A stretch of DNA of 64,000 nt from Mucilaginibacter_A sp964236465 (lineage in GTDB: Bacteria; Bacteroidota; Bacteroidia; Sphingobacteriales; Sphingobacteriaceae). Below, piece after piece: positions 34,428 through 43,469 of this stretch. The translations under genes were made by a program, and so were the position numbers. Each line of letters begins with the position of its first letter. The stretch's first letter is position 1. The stretch is taken from the NCBI GenBank assembly GCA_964236465.1, contig CAXSBZ010000012.1:27263-91262 (forward strand). The letters run 5' to 3'. Below the pieces are notes generated by a model that was not told where the DNA came from, made no database searches, and saw nothing but the letters and a program-made list of their open reading frames with translations.

Positions 34428-35978
34428 TCATTTTTGCCGAACCACGCCTTCTAAATCATCCGTAACAAAGCCTGTCCCTTTGCCCAAAAATATCCTGGCC
34501 GCTTGTTTATTGGCCGGCGAAGGGCCGCCGCTAAAATTATTGATCCGCAGGTTTTCAAAATTTTGTGCTTCGATGCCGTGTGTATAAAACGGCATCCGTG
34601 GATTGATCCAGCTCAATTTGAAGTTGCTGATGCTGATATTTTTGGCATCTTTAATGAGCAAGCCCGGAATATCCCGCTTAAAAATCTGGTTCTGATCACC
34701 CAAAACGCCTCTTAAATCAATATTTCCGCCTGCCACATCGTTGAGTTTACTGTCGGTCAGTTCAAAGTTGATGTCATTAAAAGAAACATCTTCGATCACA
34801 CTTTCATCCGAACCGTAAACTAGCATTCCGTTTTCGCCGGTACAATTGATGTGGTCAAACTTCACGTTTTTGATCTTGCCCAGCTTCACATTTTCCTTTC
34901 CGCGGATGGCCGAAATATGGATCGGTTCGCCATTTCCCCACCAATCGCCGGTGCGCAGTTTTGTTTCAATGTTGATGTTGGAGAAAGTCAGGTTTTCCAG
35001 CGAGCCTTCATCCCGCAAAAAAATACCGATGCCGCGCGTAGAATTGGTGATGTTGACATTGCTGACTTGCACGTTCCTAACCGTGTTCTGATCTAAAAAA
35101 CCAATCCGGATGCCACTGGAATAAGATTGCAGGTTGCAGTTGGAAACGATAATATTTTCAGAAAGATGCTTTTTGCCGCTAAAACCCGGGATTTCAAAGT
35201 GATGATCGTAGCCCACAATGGCCAGCGCATCATCGCCGGAACGAATATCGCAATCCGTGATGATGACGTTGCTGCTGCTCGTAATGTCAATCCCGTCGGC
35301 ATTGGGTACCAGCAAACCGCTCCACAAACGGATCCCGGACACCAGCACATCATCGCAATCAGCAAAGTGCATCGTCCAAAAAGGCGAATTCAACAAAGAC
35401 ACATTGCGGACCTGCACGTTTTTGCAGTTTGAAAAAATAACCATCTGGTGCGGCCGGTCTTTATCCGGCACCACCGGCCCGTCTCCGATCCCGCTTTCTA
35501 CTTTGCGGTAATTGTTTTTTTGGCGGGAAAAACGCGTGGTAACCGTATCTATTTTTTTGGCATGGTTGAAATCGTGGAAAACGGGATTGTTGCCATCAAT
35601 GCTGCCCTGCCCGGTGATAGAAACGTTTTCAGCATTTACCGTATAAAGCATCCCGAAATAAGTTAAACCATAAACCGGTTGTGTAAAGTGATCATAATCA
35701 GCTAAATGCGGACTGCCTTTTAATACCGCGCCATTTTCAAGAAACAAATTGACATTGCTTTTAAGATGAAAAGTTCCTGTGATAAAAGTTCCTGGCGGCA
35801 CATAAACCATGCCGCCACCGCTACGGTTGCAGGCATCAATGGTTTTCTGGATAGCTTTTGTGTTGATCGTTTTGGCATCTGCAACAGCACCAAATGCAGC
35901 GATGTTAAAAGTTTTATTTTGTGCAAAAACAGCAAAATTTATGCACGATAAAAACAGTATCGGGAATAATTTTTTCAT
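34428..35978 (-). CDS. GH28 polygalacturonase-like glycoside hydrolase, secreted
   Basis: I chose ATG 35976-35978, which opens the signal peptide MKKLFPILFLSCINFAVFAQ; an earlier start adds 15 residues ahead of it. The 516-residue protein is a right-handed beta-helix. It has DACNRSGGGMVYVPPG (N-terminal pectate-lyase-like turn) and the catalytic core NADGIDITSS, CDIRSGDDALAI and SSGIRIGFLD, with the three GH28 aspartates. It hydrolyses galacturonan or related rhamnogalacturonan links outside the cytoplasm. No carbohydrate-utilisation partners are adjacent. A dispersed-motif copy (35947-35960) lies inside the signal-peptide codons. Confidence 0.9.
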   Translation of the reverse strand: MKKLFPILFLSCINFAVFAQNKTFNIAAFGAVADAKTINTKAIQKTIDACNRSGGGMVYVPPGTFITGTFHLKSNVNLFLENGAVLKGSPHLADYDHFTQPVYGLTYFGMLYTVNAENVSITGQGSIDGNNPVFHDFNHAKKIDTVTTRFSRQKNNYRKVESGIGDGPVVPDKDRPHQMVIFSNCKNVQVRNVSLLNSPFWTMHFADCDDVLVSGIRLWSGLLVPNADGIDITSSSNVIITDCDIRSGDDALAIVGYDHHFEIPGFSGKKHLSENIIVSNCNLQSYSSGIRIGFLDQNTVRNVQVSNVNITNSTRGIGIFLRDEGSLENLTFSNINIETKLRTGDWWGNGEPIHISAIRGKENVKLGKIKNVKFDHINCTGENGMLVYGSDESVIEDVSFNDINFELTDSKLNDVAGGNIDLRGVLGDQNQIFKRDIPGLLIKDAKNISISNFKLSWINPRMPFYTHGIEAQNFENLRINNFSGGPSPANKQAARIFLGKGTGFVTDDLEGVVRQK

Positions 35979-36041
35979 GAAAAAAGACAGGATCATCAGG
36001 TTTAAATTTGCCAAACTTAACAATTTTTTCTATTGTAAAAA

Positions 36042-36073
36042 TTGAAGTTTAGGTTCAAATAAATGTAGATTTG
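36042..36073 (+). promoter_or_regulatory. Bacteroidota-type promoter of the slipin gene
   Basis: TTG (36042-36044) and TAGATTTG (36066-36073) have 21-base spacing. The -7 box covers the TTG codon at 36071, which argues that translation begins at ATG 36125 rather than there. Confidence 0.5.
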
Positions 36074-36124
36074 ATAAGCGTTTGCAAGGTGAGTTTTGCA
36101 AGGCTATCATCAAATCAAATCAAC

Positions 36125-36892
36125 ATGACAATCATTATTATTATCGCCATCATCCTCGTGCTCTTGCTGTTATCGCTGCGCATTGCCCAGGAATATCAGC
36201 GCGCCATTGTTTTCAAATTGGGCAGGTTTGAATCCATCAGAGGGCCGGGGCTTTTTTGGCTGATCCCGTTTATTGAGCGGGAACAGCGCGTGGATATTCG
36301 CACCAAAACCGTTGACTTGGAGCAGCAGGAAACCATTACCAAAGACAGCGTAACGATAAAAGTGAACGCTGTTTTGTGGTTTAGAATTACCAATCCTGAA
36401 GATGCCATTATCAAAGTTGCGGATTATAACAAAGCAGTTTACCAGTTTTCGGTTACGGCATTGCGCAACATTATCGGGCAGCATACTTTGGATGAAGTGC
36501 TGCGCGAACGGGAACAAATTAATGCCACGCTTCAAAAAATGGTAGATTCGACCACAGGACCATGGGGCATCAAGATTGAAATGGTAGAGATGAAAGACGT
36601 GGAAATCCCGGAAGCGATGCAGCGGGCGATGGCGCGGGAAGCTGAAGCCATCCGCGAAAAACGGGCCCGGATTGTGAAAGCCGAAGCAGAACTGGAAGCT
36701 TCGATCAAACTAACGCAAGGCGCCAAAGAAATGGAAGGCAGCCCGATTGCGTTGGAGCTTCGGCGGTTGCAAATGCTGTCTGAAATCGGCATCGATAACA
36801 ACACCACGACGGTTATTTTGATGCCTTCGGAGTTTAGCAATGCAGCAAAAAGCTTTACAGAAATGGCGGGCAAAATGAAAAGCGAAAAATAA
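36125..36892 (+). CDS. Slipin/stomatin-like SPFH membrane protein
   Basis: The start at ATG 36125 gives 255 residues. One N-terminal membrane helix (TIIIIIAIILVLLLL) is followed by the SPFH/band-7 domain: EYQRAIVFKLGRFESIRGPGLFW, RVDIRTKTVDLEQQ and LDEVLREREQINATLQ. A coiled-coil region EAIREKRARIVKAEAELEAS follows. Slipins assemble at the cytoplasmic membrane and organise membrane domains, often with an NfeD partner. No nfeD gene is adjacent here. A terminator follows at 36940. Confidence 0.9.
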   Translation: MTIIIIIAIILVLLLLSLRIAQEYQRAIVFKLGRFESIRGPGLFWLIPFIEREQRVDIRTKTVDLEQQETITKDSVTIKVNAVLWFRITNPEDAIIKVADYNKAVYQFSVTALRNIIGQHTLDEVLREREQINATLQKMVDSTTGPWGIKIEMVEMKDVEIPEAMQRAMAREAEAIREKRARIVKAEAELEASIKLTQGAKEMEGSPIALELRRLQMLSEIGIDNNTTTVILMPSEFSNAAKSFTEMAGKMKSEK

Positions 36893-36939
36893 AAAGCTGC
36901 ATTAAATTGACATTTGAATTTTAGGCAGATAAAAACAGC

Positions 36940-36973
36940 AAAGGCTTCATTTTTAGGGATGAAGCCTTTTTTA
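36940..36973 (+). terminator. Rho-independent terminator between convergent genes
   Basis: AAAGGCTTCAT pairs perfectly with ATGAAGCCTTT around an eight-base loop and runs into TTTTTT. A degenerate dispersed motif (gataaaaacagcaa, 36928-36941) abuts and overlaps its left arm. Confidence 0.85.
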
Positions 36974-36987
36974 TTAGGCAATAACTG

Positions 36988-37344
36988 TTAAAGTTTTCGT
37001 TTCAGCGTAACGTGCAAAGGCATTCCGTTATAATCAATATTCAGGGTTACGGAATCCGGGTAAACTTTGCCTTTGTGCGGCAAATCCAAGCCGTTCATGT
37101 TGATGCTGAAGGAGATTTCATCACCGCTGAGTTTACCATTTTCAATTTTTGCTGTACCATAAGCACTTTCTACATTACCGCTGAGCTTAGCTCCGTCTGT
37201 AGCAAAGGTGTACTCTACCTGGGATGTATTGCCGTCCGGCGTAAGCAGCGGGCCGTTCCATTTTCCTGCAAGCCCTGTAATGGCAGCGATACCTGCACCG
37301 ATGCTGGCTACCAGCAAAAAGGCTACAATAATTGTTTTTTTCAT
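36988..37344 (-). CDS. Small secreted beta-rich protein of unknown function
   Basis: The 118-residue protein has an N-terminal hydrophobic signal (MKKTIIVAFLLVASIGAGIA). A short beta-sandwich-like domain contains GLAGKWNGPLLTPDGNTSQVEYTFATDG and KLSGNVES...KLSGDEISFSI. Proteins of this type are common and uncharacterised in Bacteroidota. The repeated GKLSG pattern resembles lipocalin-like strands, but I would not assign a ligand. It is probably exported to the periplasm. The PAS histidine-kinase gene lies downstream on the same strand, separated by a motif hairpin. Confidence 0.75.
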   Translation of the reverse strand: MKKTIIVAFLLVASIGAGIAAITGLAGKWNGPLLTPDGNTSQVEYTFATDGAKLSGNVESAYGTAKIENGKLSGDEISFSINMNGLDLPHKGKVYPDSVTLNIDYNGMPLHVTLKRKL

Positions 37345-37442
37345 CTGGGTTGATTGTGATTGTGTGTGCGTTTTTTGTTGTTGATTATTTGTAAGACATC
37401 CAAATATAAAGAAACGTTACAGTTCGATTTAATTAAAAATCC

Positions 37443-37472
37443 ATACTGTTTTTATGCCGGTAAAAACAGCAT
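37443..37472. repeat. Head-to-head dispersed-motif hairpin
   Basis: atactgtttttat (37443-37455) and gtaaaaacagcat (37460-37472) form a 12-bp stem with one mismatch and a loop of about six bases (tgccgg). It sits between two minus-strand genes and may attenuate transcription. Confidence 0.75.
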
Positions 37473-37483
37473 GATAAATATTC

Positions 37484-39445
37484 CTATTGAACAACTGGCA
37501 AGCTAAAGTAAAATGTGGACCCAACCCCTACTGCACTTTGTGCCCAGATTTTGCCGCCGTGCCTTTGGATAATTTCATCACATAAATAAAGGCCGATACC
37601 AAAACCGGAAATGGTAGGGCTTTGCTGGTTTTCTACCCGGTAATACCGGTCGAATAGTTTGCCAATGTCCTGTGGCTTGATGCCTATGCCTTCATCTTTA
37701 ATGCTGATCTGAACCTGATCACCAGTCAGCTTGCAATTAATTTCCACAACGTTGCTGTTGGGCGAATATTTAATTGCATTACTGAGTAAATTGGAAACCA
37801 CTGTACCGATCTTGTCCCGGTCAGCCGTTATCATTATATCTTCACACGGAAAAAACTGAAGCTGATGGCTTGACTGGGTAAGTAAATTCTCTTCAATCAC
37901 CTCCCAAACGAGTTCGATGAAGTTAAAAGAGGTTTTTTCAACCAGTATTTTACCGGATTCAAGCCTGGAAACATTCAGAAAACCATTGATCATACTGGTC
38001 ATTTTCCTAACCTGGTTATTAGCCTTATCCAATGCGTTTGCAGTAAATGTATCACCACTTTTATTAGCCTTGCCTTGCAGCATCTGCAGGTAGCCTTTCA
38101 TAGAAGATAAAGGCGTTTTCAGTTCATGGCTTACCATGCCGATAAAATCATTTTTGCGTTGCTCGTCCTGCTTTTGTTCTGTAACCTCCATCACAACGCC
38201 TGAAAAAATGGTCTGTTTCCCGTCCTGATCCTGGGATCTTTTACCTAAAGAATGCAGCCAGATCACTTCTCCGTCGCTAAATCTGCGCTGTGAATAAGTA
38301 ACATCGTAGTTCCCGCCGGTTGCTATGGCTTTTTCAATAGCCTGAGTAATCATTTCTTTAAATTGTTCCGTTACCTGCCCAATAGCTTGATCGTAAGTCA
38401 TCGCTTCAGTTCCTTCGTATCCGAACATCTTCGCCAACGTTGCACTGTATTTTAATGCTTTTGTTATTGGATCGATATACCAGCTCCCGATCCCGGAAGC
38501 TTCAATAGCCAGGCGAAGCATATCCTGGGCATGTAAAAGCTCTTTCGCAGCATTTTTTTCTTCTGTAATATCCTGCAAAATACCACTCAAACGAACTGCT
38601 TGTTCGCCCTGAAAAAGAACCTTTCCTTTGGCCCTGACTAAGCGGGGCACGGGGTGATCAGAGCTTGTAATACTATATTCAATATCGTAAATCCCGCCGG
38701 AGCGGTAGTCTAAAGCCTCCTCAATAGCCCGGATCACCCTTGCCCGGTCTGCTTCTGCAACAACATCTGTTGCATCAGATACTGCTATGGTTGCATCGTT
38801 TGGCCGGCCAAACCAGTTTTTAAGCCGTCGGTTACCCGAAAAGCGGCCCGTTGCAGGATCAAGATCAAAAGTGCCCAACTGGGCGGCATCAACTGCAAAA
38901 CGCATTTGCTCTCTGCTGTCCAGGTTTAAATCTTGCAGTATTTGATGTGCTTTTTCCAGTTCTTTGTTTGCAGCAGCCAGCTGTTCATTAAGGGCCAGCT
39001 CCCGGTCCAGGGCATTTTTCTGTTCCTTCGCTCGTGCTAAAACCTGCCGGTTAAAGTTTAGCTCTGTAACATCCGTTGCCGTATGCAATATACAATCTAC
39101 CTCGCCCAGCTCATTCCTGATAGCCCGGTAAGCAAAATCGAAATAAAAGGTTTGCAGCTTTCCGCCTACCAACAGTTCTGTAACTGCGTTTGTAGTTTCG
39201 TAGGTAATACCGGTTTTCCAAACTTCCTGCAATAAACCAATGAAGGGTTGTCCGGCAAGTTCAGGTACAGCCTGGGCCAAGGGTTTTCCAATCACGCTCC
39301 GGTCCTTGCCCCAAAATCCGATCATCACATCACTGGCCGTTTGTATGATCAGATCAAAACCTGTATATATAGCAGTTGCGTTTTGCGATAAAGAGAGGAT
39401 TTCTAATAACTTATCATTGGTAAACCGGTGTACCTGGGTAATCAT
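37484..39445 (-). CDS. PAS-domain sensor histidine kinase, cytoplasmic
   Basis: I take ATG 39443-39445 (MITQVHRFTNDK) as start, giving 653 residues; an in-frame start 39 bases upstream is possible. There are three PAS-like domains (about residues 10-130, 185-300 and 310-430), the first two separated by a coiled coil (KEQKNALDRELALNEQLAAANKELEKAH). The HisKA helix has phospho-acceptor His440 in SHELKTPLSSMKGY. The HATPase has NLLSNAIKYSPNS, KDEGIGIKPQDIG and GFGIGLYL. There is no membrane segment, so a soluble or cofactor-mediated signal such as redox or light is likely. No response-regulator gene is adjacent (orphan kinase). Confidence 0.9.
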   Translation of the reverse strand: MITQVHRFTNDKLLEILSLSQNATAIYTGFDLIIQTASDVMIGFWGKDRSVIGKPLAQAVPELAGQPFIGLLQEVWKTGITYETTNAVTELLVGGKLQTFYFDFAYRAIRNELGEVDCILHTATDVTELNFNRQVLARAKEQKNALDRELALNEQLAAANKELEKAHQILQDLNLDSREQMRFAVDAAQLGTFDLDPATGRFSGNRRLKNWFGRPNDATIAVSDATDVVAEADRARVIRAIEEALDYRSGGIYDIEYSITSSDHPVPRLVRAKGKVLFQGEQAVRLSGILQDITEEKNAAKELLHAQDMLRLAIEASGIGSWYIDPITKALKYSATLAKMFGYEGTEAMTYDQAIGQVTEQFKEMITQAIEKAIATGGNYDVTYSQRRFSDGEVIWLHSLGKRSQDQDGKQTIFSGVVMEVTEQKQDEQRKNDFIGMVSHELKTPLSSMKGYLQMLQGKANKSGDTFTANALDKANNQVRKMTSMINGFLNVSRLESGKILVEKTSFNFIELVWEVIEENLLTQSSHQLQFFPCEDIMITADRDKIGTVVSNLLSNAIKYSPNSNVVEINCKLTGDQVQISIKDEGIGIKPQDIGKLFDRYYRVENQQSPTISGFGIGLYLCDEIIQRHGGKIWAQSAVGVGSTFYFSLPVVQ

Positions 39446-39600
39446 TAAGGAAGGGTTGCTAACTATCAGGTAAAGATATAACAATCAGGCTTAATTAAAA
39501 ACCGGCTGATAAAGCAAGATAAATAAAATAGTTTTAGGTTGGTATAAAGGTAAAATAGTAGTAAATCTGCTAACGATTCAAATTTTATCACATAGCCGTT

Positions 39601-39730
39601 ATGCTTCTTTTATGCCTGTAAATGCTGTTTTTGTAGTGGATTGTTTTTACAATTATCCTGATCAAATTTTTTCTTTGTTGTTTTAGCTAAAATTCGTTGC
39701 AGACAGTTTTTAGGTCGATAAAAGAAGCAT
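39601..39730. repeat. Dispersed motif copies in a tandem intergenic gap
   Basis: A reverse motif (atgcttcttttat, 39601-39613), a degenerate reverse copy (atgctgtttttgta, 39622-39635) and a forward motif (39717-39730) lie between two minus-strand genes. The last is 16 bases before the GH130 stop codon. Nothing else is visible in the roughly 300-base gap. Confidence 0.75.
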
Positions 39731-39746
39731 TAAGCTTTATCAAAAA

Positions 39747-40922
39747 TCAGTTGATCGGATCGGGAAGCGACGGATGTGCCGGATCATAAACCGCAACCGC
39801 TACACGGGAATCGGCGCAGCCATAATACAAAAACCATTTTTTCTGAAAGTAAACCATGCCTTCAATAAACACGGTTCCGTTTACGTACTGGCCGCTTTTT
39901 TCGAAAGCTTCCATCGGCCGCAAAAAAGGCACATCCAAACGGGTTATCGGCTTTGCAGGATCGTTTTTATCAAACAAAGCCTGGCCGGCACAATAAGAAT
40001 TTCCGTTAAAACGCTTGTCGCCATCCGCACCGGCTTTATTTTTTCCGTTGTAAAAAAGGATAATTCCTTTATCTGTCAGCAATGCCGGCGGCCCGCATTC
40101 CGTCAGTTCGCTATCAAAATAACCTTTTCTGGGCGAAATCAGTTCTTTCAAAGTTCCGTCCGTGTTTATAACCGGTTCCCAATCCATTAAATTAGTTGAC
40201 GTAGCTGCAAACACATGCAATTCGCCCCAATACATCCAATATTTACCATTGATTTTGGTGATCACCTGTTTGCCGTTTTTGATTTTGGTTAAGATTGATG
40301 CTGATTTATGCGGGATATTCAAAAACTTTCCCTGATATGCATCTTCAAAAATCGGCCCGTGCTTTTTCCAGTTTTTCAAATCCGTAGAAGTAGCCACGCC
40401 CAAACGCGGCACATCGCGGTTCCATTGCGTGTAAAAAACTACATAAGTGCCGGTTTTTGTAACGGCCACACGCGGATCTTCGCAACCGCCCGGCCATTCA
40501 TACTTTTTCTGGTCATCATTTGCCGGATAAAAAACAGGCGTTTTACTGCGTTTGAAATGAAAGCCATCGGTACTTTCGGCATAACCCAACCGCGAAGTCC
40601 GGAAGCCGATGCCAACGCCGGATTTATCTTCCGACCGGTACAAAACCACCACTTTACCGCCAATCATTGCCGCAGCCGGATTAAACGTATCGTTGGATTC
40701 CCAGGCAACTTTTTTCTTTAAAATTGGGTCGATAAAAACAGCACTCGGATCCGGGGAGATGATTGGGTTGAGGTTTGCCGGCCTTTTAAACCCGCCGAAA
40801 GCCCAATCCGGCAAGCGGTTTATTTGCGCAAAAGTATTGTTGGAATAAATCAGCAGCAGTAATGAAAATAGTATGCTAAAAGAAGCATTACAAATAGCCG
40901 GCTTTAATTTGAATTGAAGCAT
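39747..40922 (-). CDS. GH130-family beta-mannoside phosphorylase/hydrolase-like enzyme, secreted
   Basis: The 391-residue protein has a signal peptide (ending ...NNTFAQ, about residue 33) and the five-bladed propeller of family 130. FNPAAAMIGGKVVVLYRSED, GYAESTDGFHF and GGCEDPRV (the catalytic Asp) are visible, with WGELHVFAATSTNLMDWEP and ECGPPALLTDKGIILFYNGK further on. Family 130 enzymes cleave beta-mannosides. Classical phosphorylases are cytoplasmic, so a secreted member fits a hydrolase-type subfamily. It complements the GH92 alpha-mannosidase at 7782. A dispersed motif (40876-40888) lies within the signal-peptide codons. Confidence 0.88.
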   Translation of the reverse strand: MLQFKLKPAICNASFSILFSLLLLIYSNNTFAQINRLPDWAFGGFKRPANLNPIISPDPSAVFIDPILKKKVAWESNDTFNPAAAMIGGKVVVLYRSEDKSGVGIGFRTSRLGYAESTDGFHFKRSKTPVFYPANDDQKKYEWPGGCEDPRVAVTKTGTYVVFYTQWNRDVPRLGVATSTDLKNWKKHGPIFEDAYQGKFLNIPHKSASILTKIKNGKQVITKINGKYWMYWGELHVFAATSTNLMDWEPVINTDGTLKELISPRKGYFDSELTECGPPALLTDKGIILFYNGKNKAGADGDKRFNGNSYCAGQALFDKNDPAKPITRLDVPFLRPMEAFEKSGQYVNGTVFIEGMVYFQKKWFLYYGCADSRVAVAVYDPAHPSLPDPIN

Positions 40923-41011
40923 AAAAAAATAGGTTTTAGGTTGTTCGCTTGAATGAATTAAAGGTGCTTTAGCATCAGCTTAATGCCTAACCTCCATAAA
41001 CGGCTTCTTGA

Positions 41012-41054
41012 CAAAAAACCCCTAACCTATTAAATTACAGCATGTTAGGGGTTT
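41012..41054 (-). terminator. Terminator downstream of tRNA-Ser
   Basis: On the minus strand AAACCCCTAAC pairs with GTTAGGGGTTT across a 17-base loop and is followed by a T-run (complement of the A-run at 41012-41018). It ends the tRNA transcript. Confidence 0.8.
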
Positions 41055-41059
41055 AATTG

Positions 41060-41146
41060 CGGTGAGGGAGGGATTCGAACCCTCGGTACAGTTTCCCGTA
41101 CGTCAGTTTAGCAAACTGATCCTTTCGGCCTCTCAGGCACCTCACC
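41060..41146 (-). tRNA. tRNA-Ser(GCU)
   Basis: Read on the minus strand, the 87-base sequence folds as a class II tRNA. The acceptor stem is GGTGAGG/CCTCACC with discriminator G. The anticodon arm cagttt-GCT-aaactg gives anticodon GCU (serine AGC/AGU codons). A long variable arm (gtacggg...ctgtac type pairing) and GGTTCGAATCC in the T arm complete it. CCA is not encoded. The gene stands alone between the 7TMR-HD and GH130 genes. Confidence 0.95.
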
Positions 41147-41219
41147 TTTTAATTAGCAGCAGCAACGCTTTTTTGAGGTTGCAAATATAGTAATTCAGCT
41201 TTCTCAGCAAAAAAAATTA

Positions 41220-43286
41220 TCAATAATCAATGCGCACGTGGTAAATGCTCATCAGCATCTTTTTAAAAATGCTTTTTACGGTTTCGATCTCCTTTAAAGT
41301 GATGTTGCTGTTTTTCAATTGTCCCTGATCCAGTTTATAGTTTACCAGCTTATCTACCAAATCATTAATTGATTTGAAGTTGGGTTCTTTCAATGCACGG
41401 GAAGCGGCTTCTACAGAATCGGCCAGCATCAAAACGCCGGTTTCTTTGGAAAAAGGAATCGGCCCGGGATAGCGGAAAGTATTTTCATCAACAATTTTTT
41501 CGGGGAAGTTCTTTAAAAAAGACTGATAAAAATAGTCCACCCGTGTATTGCCATGATGTGTCCGGATGAAATCAACAATAATTTCAGGCAGGTTTTTCTT
41601 TCGGGCAAGCTCCACTCCTTTTTGCACGTGGCGGATAATTACGCGTGCGCTTTCTTCGAAAGATAATTTATCATGCGGATTAAAACCCTGATTTTGGTTT
41701 TCAATAAAATATTGCGGGTTTTCGATCTTGCCAATATCATGATACAAAGCACCTGCCCGAACCAAAAGTGCATTGCCGCCAATGGTATAAATAGCCGTTT
41801 CGGCCAGGTTGGCCACCTGCAAAGAATGCTGAAAAGTGCCCGGCGCATTGAAAGCCAGATCGCGCAGCACGGAAGAATTGGTATTGGTAAGTTCGATCAG
41901 CGTAATATCCGAAGTGATGCCAAAAACTTTTTCAAAAGCATAAATAAGCGGATAAGCCAGCAGCGTTAACGAAACACTAACAACAAACGGCAAAAAATCA
42001 TTCCAGTCGATAGCACTAAAATTACCTTCCCGAATAAAAGAAATCCCCAAAAAAGAAACCAAATAACAGCCCAAAATCAGCAAGGCAGAAATCAGAAACT
42101 GTTCCCTACGGATCAGGCTTTTGATACTATAAATAGAAACCATGCCGGCCGTTAGTTCATAAAAAGCGAATTCAAAACTGTTCGGCACAAAAAAACCGGC
42201 GATCAAAACAACTAATAAATGAATGTTCAAAGCCATCCTGGTATCAAACAAAATCCGGATAATGATTGGCACAATGCAATACGGGATGTAGTACAAATTG
42301 GGTATTTGAAACAGGATTGCCCAGGATAAAGTAACCAACATGGACGTGATGACCAGCAAAATCAAACCTACCAGCCGGTTATCATTGTAAATATCCCTCC
42401 TGAAAAGATACAGAAAAATCACCAGTAAAGTAAGCACCAAAGAAACCAGCAGAAACTGGCCCAGCAGCACCATCCGTTTATCACCGGTAACATGTGCATT
42501 GTCTTCAAAAGCTTTTTTGTAGGATTCTAATTTCTGGAAAACCTCCTGGTTGATAACCGATCCTTTGGCCACAATCAGTTCTCCTTTTTGCACCATTCCG
42601 CGCGTTTGGGATATGCCGTCAACGGTTTCATTTTCTAATTGCCGGGTCAGGTCTTGATCGTAATTTAAGTTGTATTGGATATGATCCTGCAAAAGTCCGA
42701 TCAAAAAAGTTTTGTCTATTTCCGTGTGCCTGTTCAAAAATTGATCGCAATAACTCAGCGCGCTTTCCCTGGTAAATAAGGCTGCCGTATTGCTGTTTTT
42801 AGCAACCTTATTTTCGAGTACGGTTAGGTTATAATTTTCGGTGTTATGCTGGAACCTCTTGTTCAAATCCAGTACGCCTTTTTGATAAACGGTTGATAGC
42901 AAACCAGTTCCTATCTGTAAATAAGTATTTTTTTGCGGTTCATCCAAACCGGCATTATGCCATTTAATTTCAAAATCGTTTTTAAAATTTTCGAGTTCCT
43001 GCTTTTCAACCTGCGGGTTTAACTGATAAATCGGGCTGATGCTTTTGATAGCCGCTTCTTTGTCAGCGTCCTGCTCGGCATTGGTTTTGAGAACAGCAAA
43101 ATTATAAGGTGAGATCAGATCTTTTTGGTTCCAGATGCGGCCTTTGCCATATTCGTACCGAAACTTTGCCTGCTTGGGCAAAGTAAAAATGATCACAATT
43201 ACGGCGGTAAACATCATCAAAAACTTGATGTTCAGGGCAAATTTGCGCATTAAAGCTTTTTGTCGGGAAGAGTTAAGGATTGCCAT
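41220..43286 (-). CDS. 7TMR-HD family cyclic-dinucleotide phosphodiesterase (PgpH-like)
   Basis: ATG 43284-43286 gives 688 residues. After an N-terminal helix (about 20-37) comes a long extracytoplasmic 7TMR-HDED domain (about 40-275). Seven membrane segments (about 285-465) and a cytoplasmic HD domain follow, with HSLQVANLAETA, GALYHDIGKIENPQYF (the metal-binding HD) and FIRTHHGNTRVDYFY. PgpH proteins of this layout hydrolyse cyclic di-AMP to pApA, controlling osmotic and wall balance; assignment here is by architecture. It lies beside the tRNA gene with its own start. Confidence 0.92.
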   Translation of the reverse strand: MAILNSSRQKALMRKFALNIKFLMMFTAVIVIIFTLPKQAKFRYEYGKGRIWNQKDLISPYNFAVLKTNAEQDADKEAAIKSISPIYQLNPQVEKQELENFKNDFEIKWHNAGLDEPQKNTYLQIGTGLLSTVYQKGVLDLNKRFQHNTENYNLTVLENKVAKNSNTAALFTRESALSYCDQFLNRHTEIDKTFLIGLLQDHIQYNLNYDQDLTRQLENETVDGISQTRGMVQKGELIVAKGSVINQEVFQKLESYKKAFEDNAHVTGDKRMVLLGQFLLVSLVLTLLVIFLYLFRRDIYNDNRLVGLILLVITSMLVTLSWAILFQIPNLYYIPYCIVPIIIRILFDTRMALNIHLLVVLIAGFFVPNSFEFAFYELTAGMVSIYSIKSLIRREQFLISALLILGCYLVSFLGISFIREGNFSAIDWNDFLPFVVSVSLTLLAYPLIYAFEKVFGITSDITLIELTNTNSSVLRDLAFNAPGTFQHSLQVANLAETAIYTIGGNALLVRAGALYHDIGKIENPQYFIENQNQGFNPHDKLSFEESARVIIRHVQKGVELARKKNLPEIIVDFIRTHHGNTRVDYFYQSFLKNFPEKIVDENTFRYPGPIPFSKETGVLMLADSVEAASRALKEPNFKSINDLVDKLVNYKLDQGQLKNSNITLKEIETVKSIFKKMLMSIYHVRIDY

Positions 43287-43365
43287 CAAAAAAATTAATA
43301 CGGGTCAAATTTAGGATTTTTTCTGTTTTACGTATTTTCCAGATGTGCAATTTAATTTTATGCCT

Positions 43366-43378
43366 ATAAAAACAGCAT
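43366..43378 (+). repeat. Dispersed motif copy between divergent genes
   Basis: ataaaaacagcat preceded by an AATTTTA tract and TGCCT spacer, in the gap between the divergent 7TMR-HD and secreted-protein genes. Confidence 0.75.
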
Positions 43379-43469
43379 GCAGAAAGCATCAGAAAAAACA
43401 CGTTTATAAAAAAAGCAGCGTTTAACAATTCAAATGGTTATTTTGCAGAGGATGAACCCAAGGATTAAA

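Noticed and set aside
36071..36124. TTG 36071 as the slipin start
   Set aside because: It overlaps a TAGATTTG promoter box and precedes the natural membrane-anchor start at 36125.
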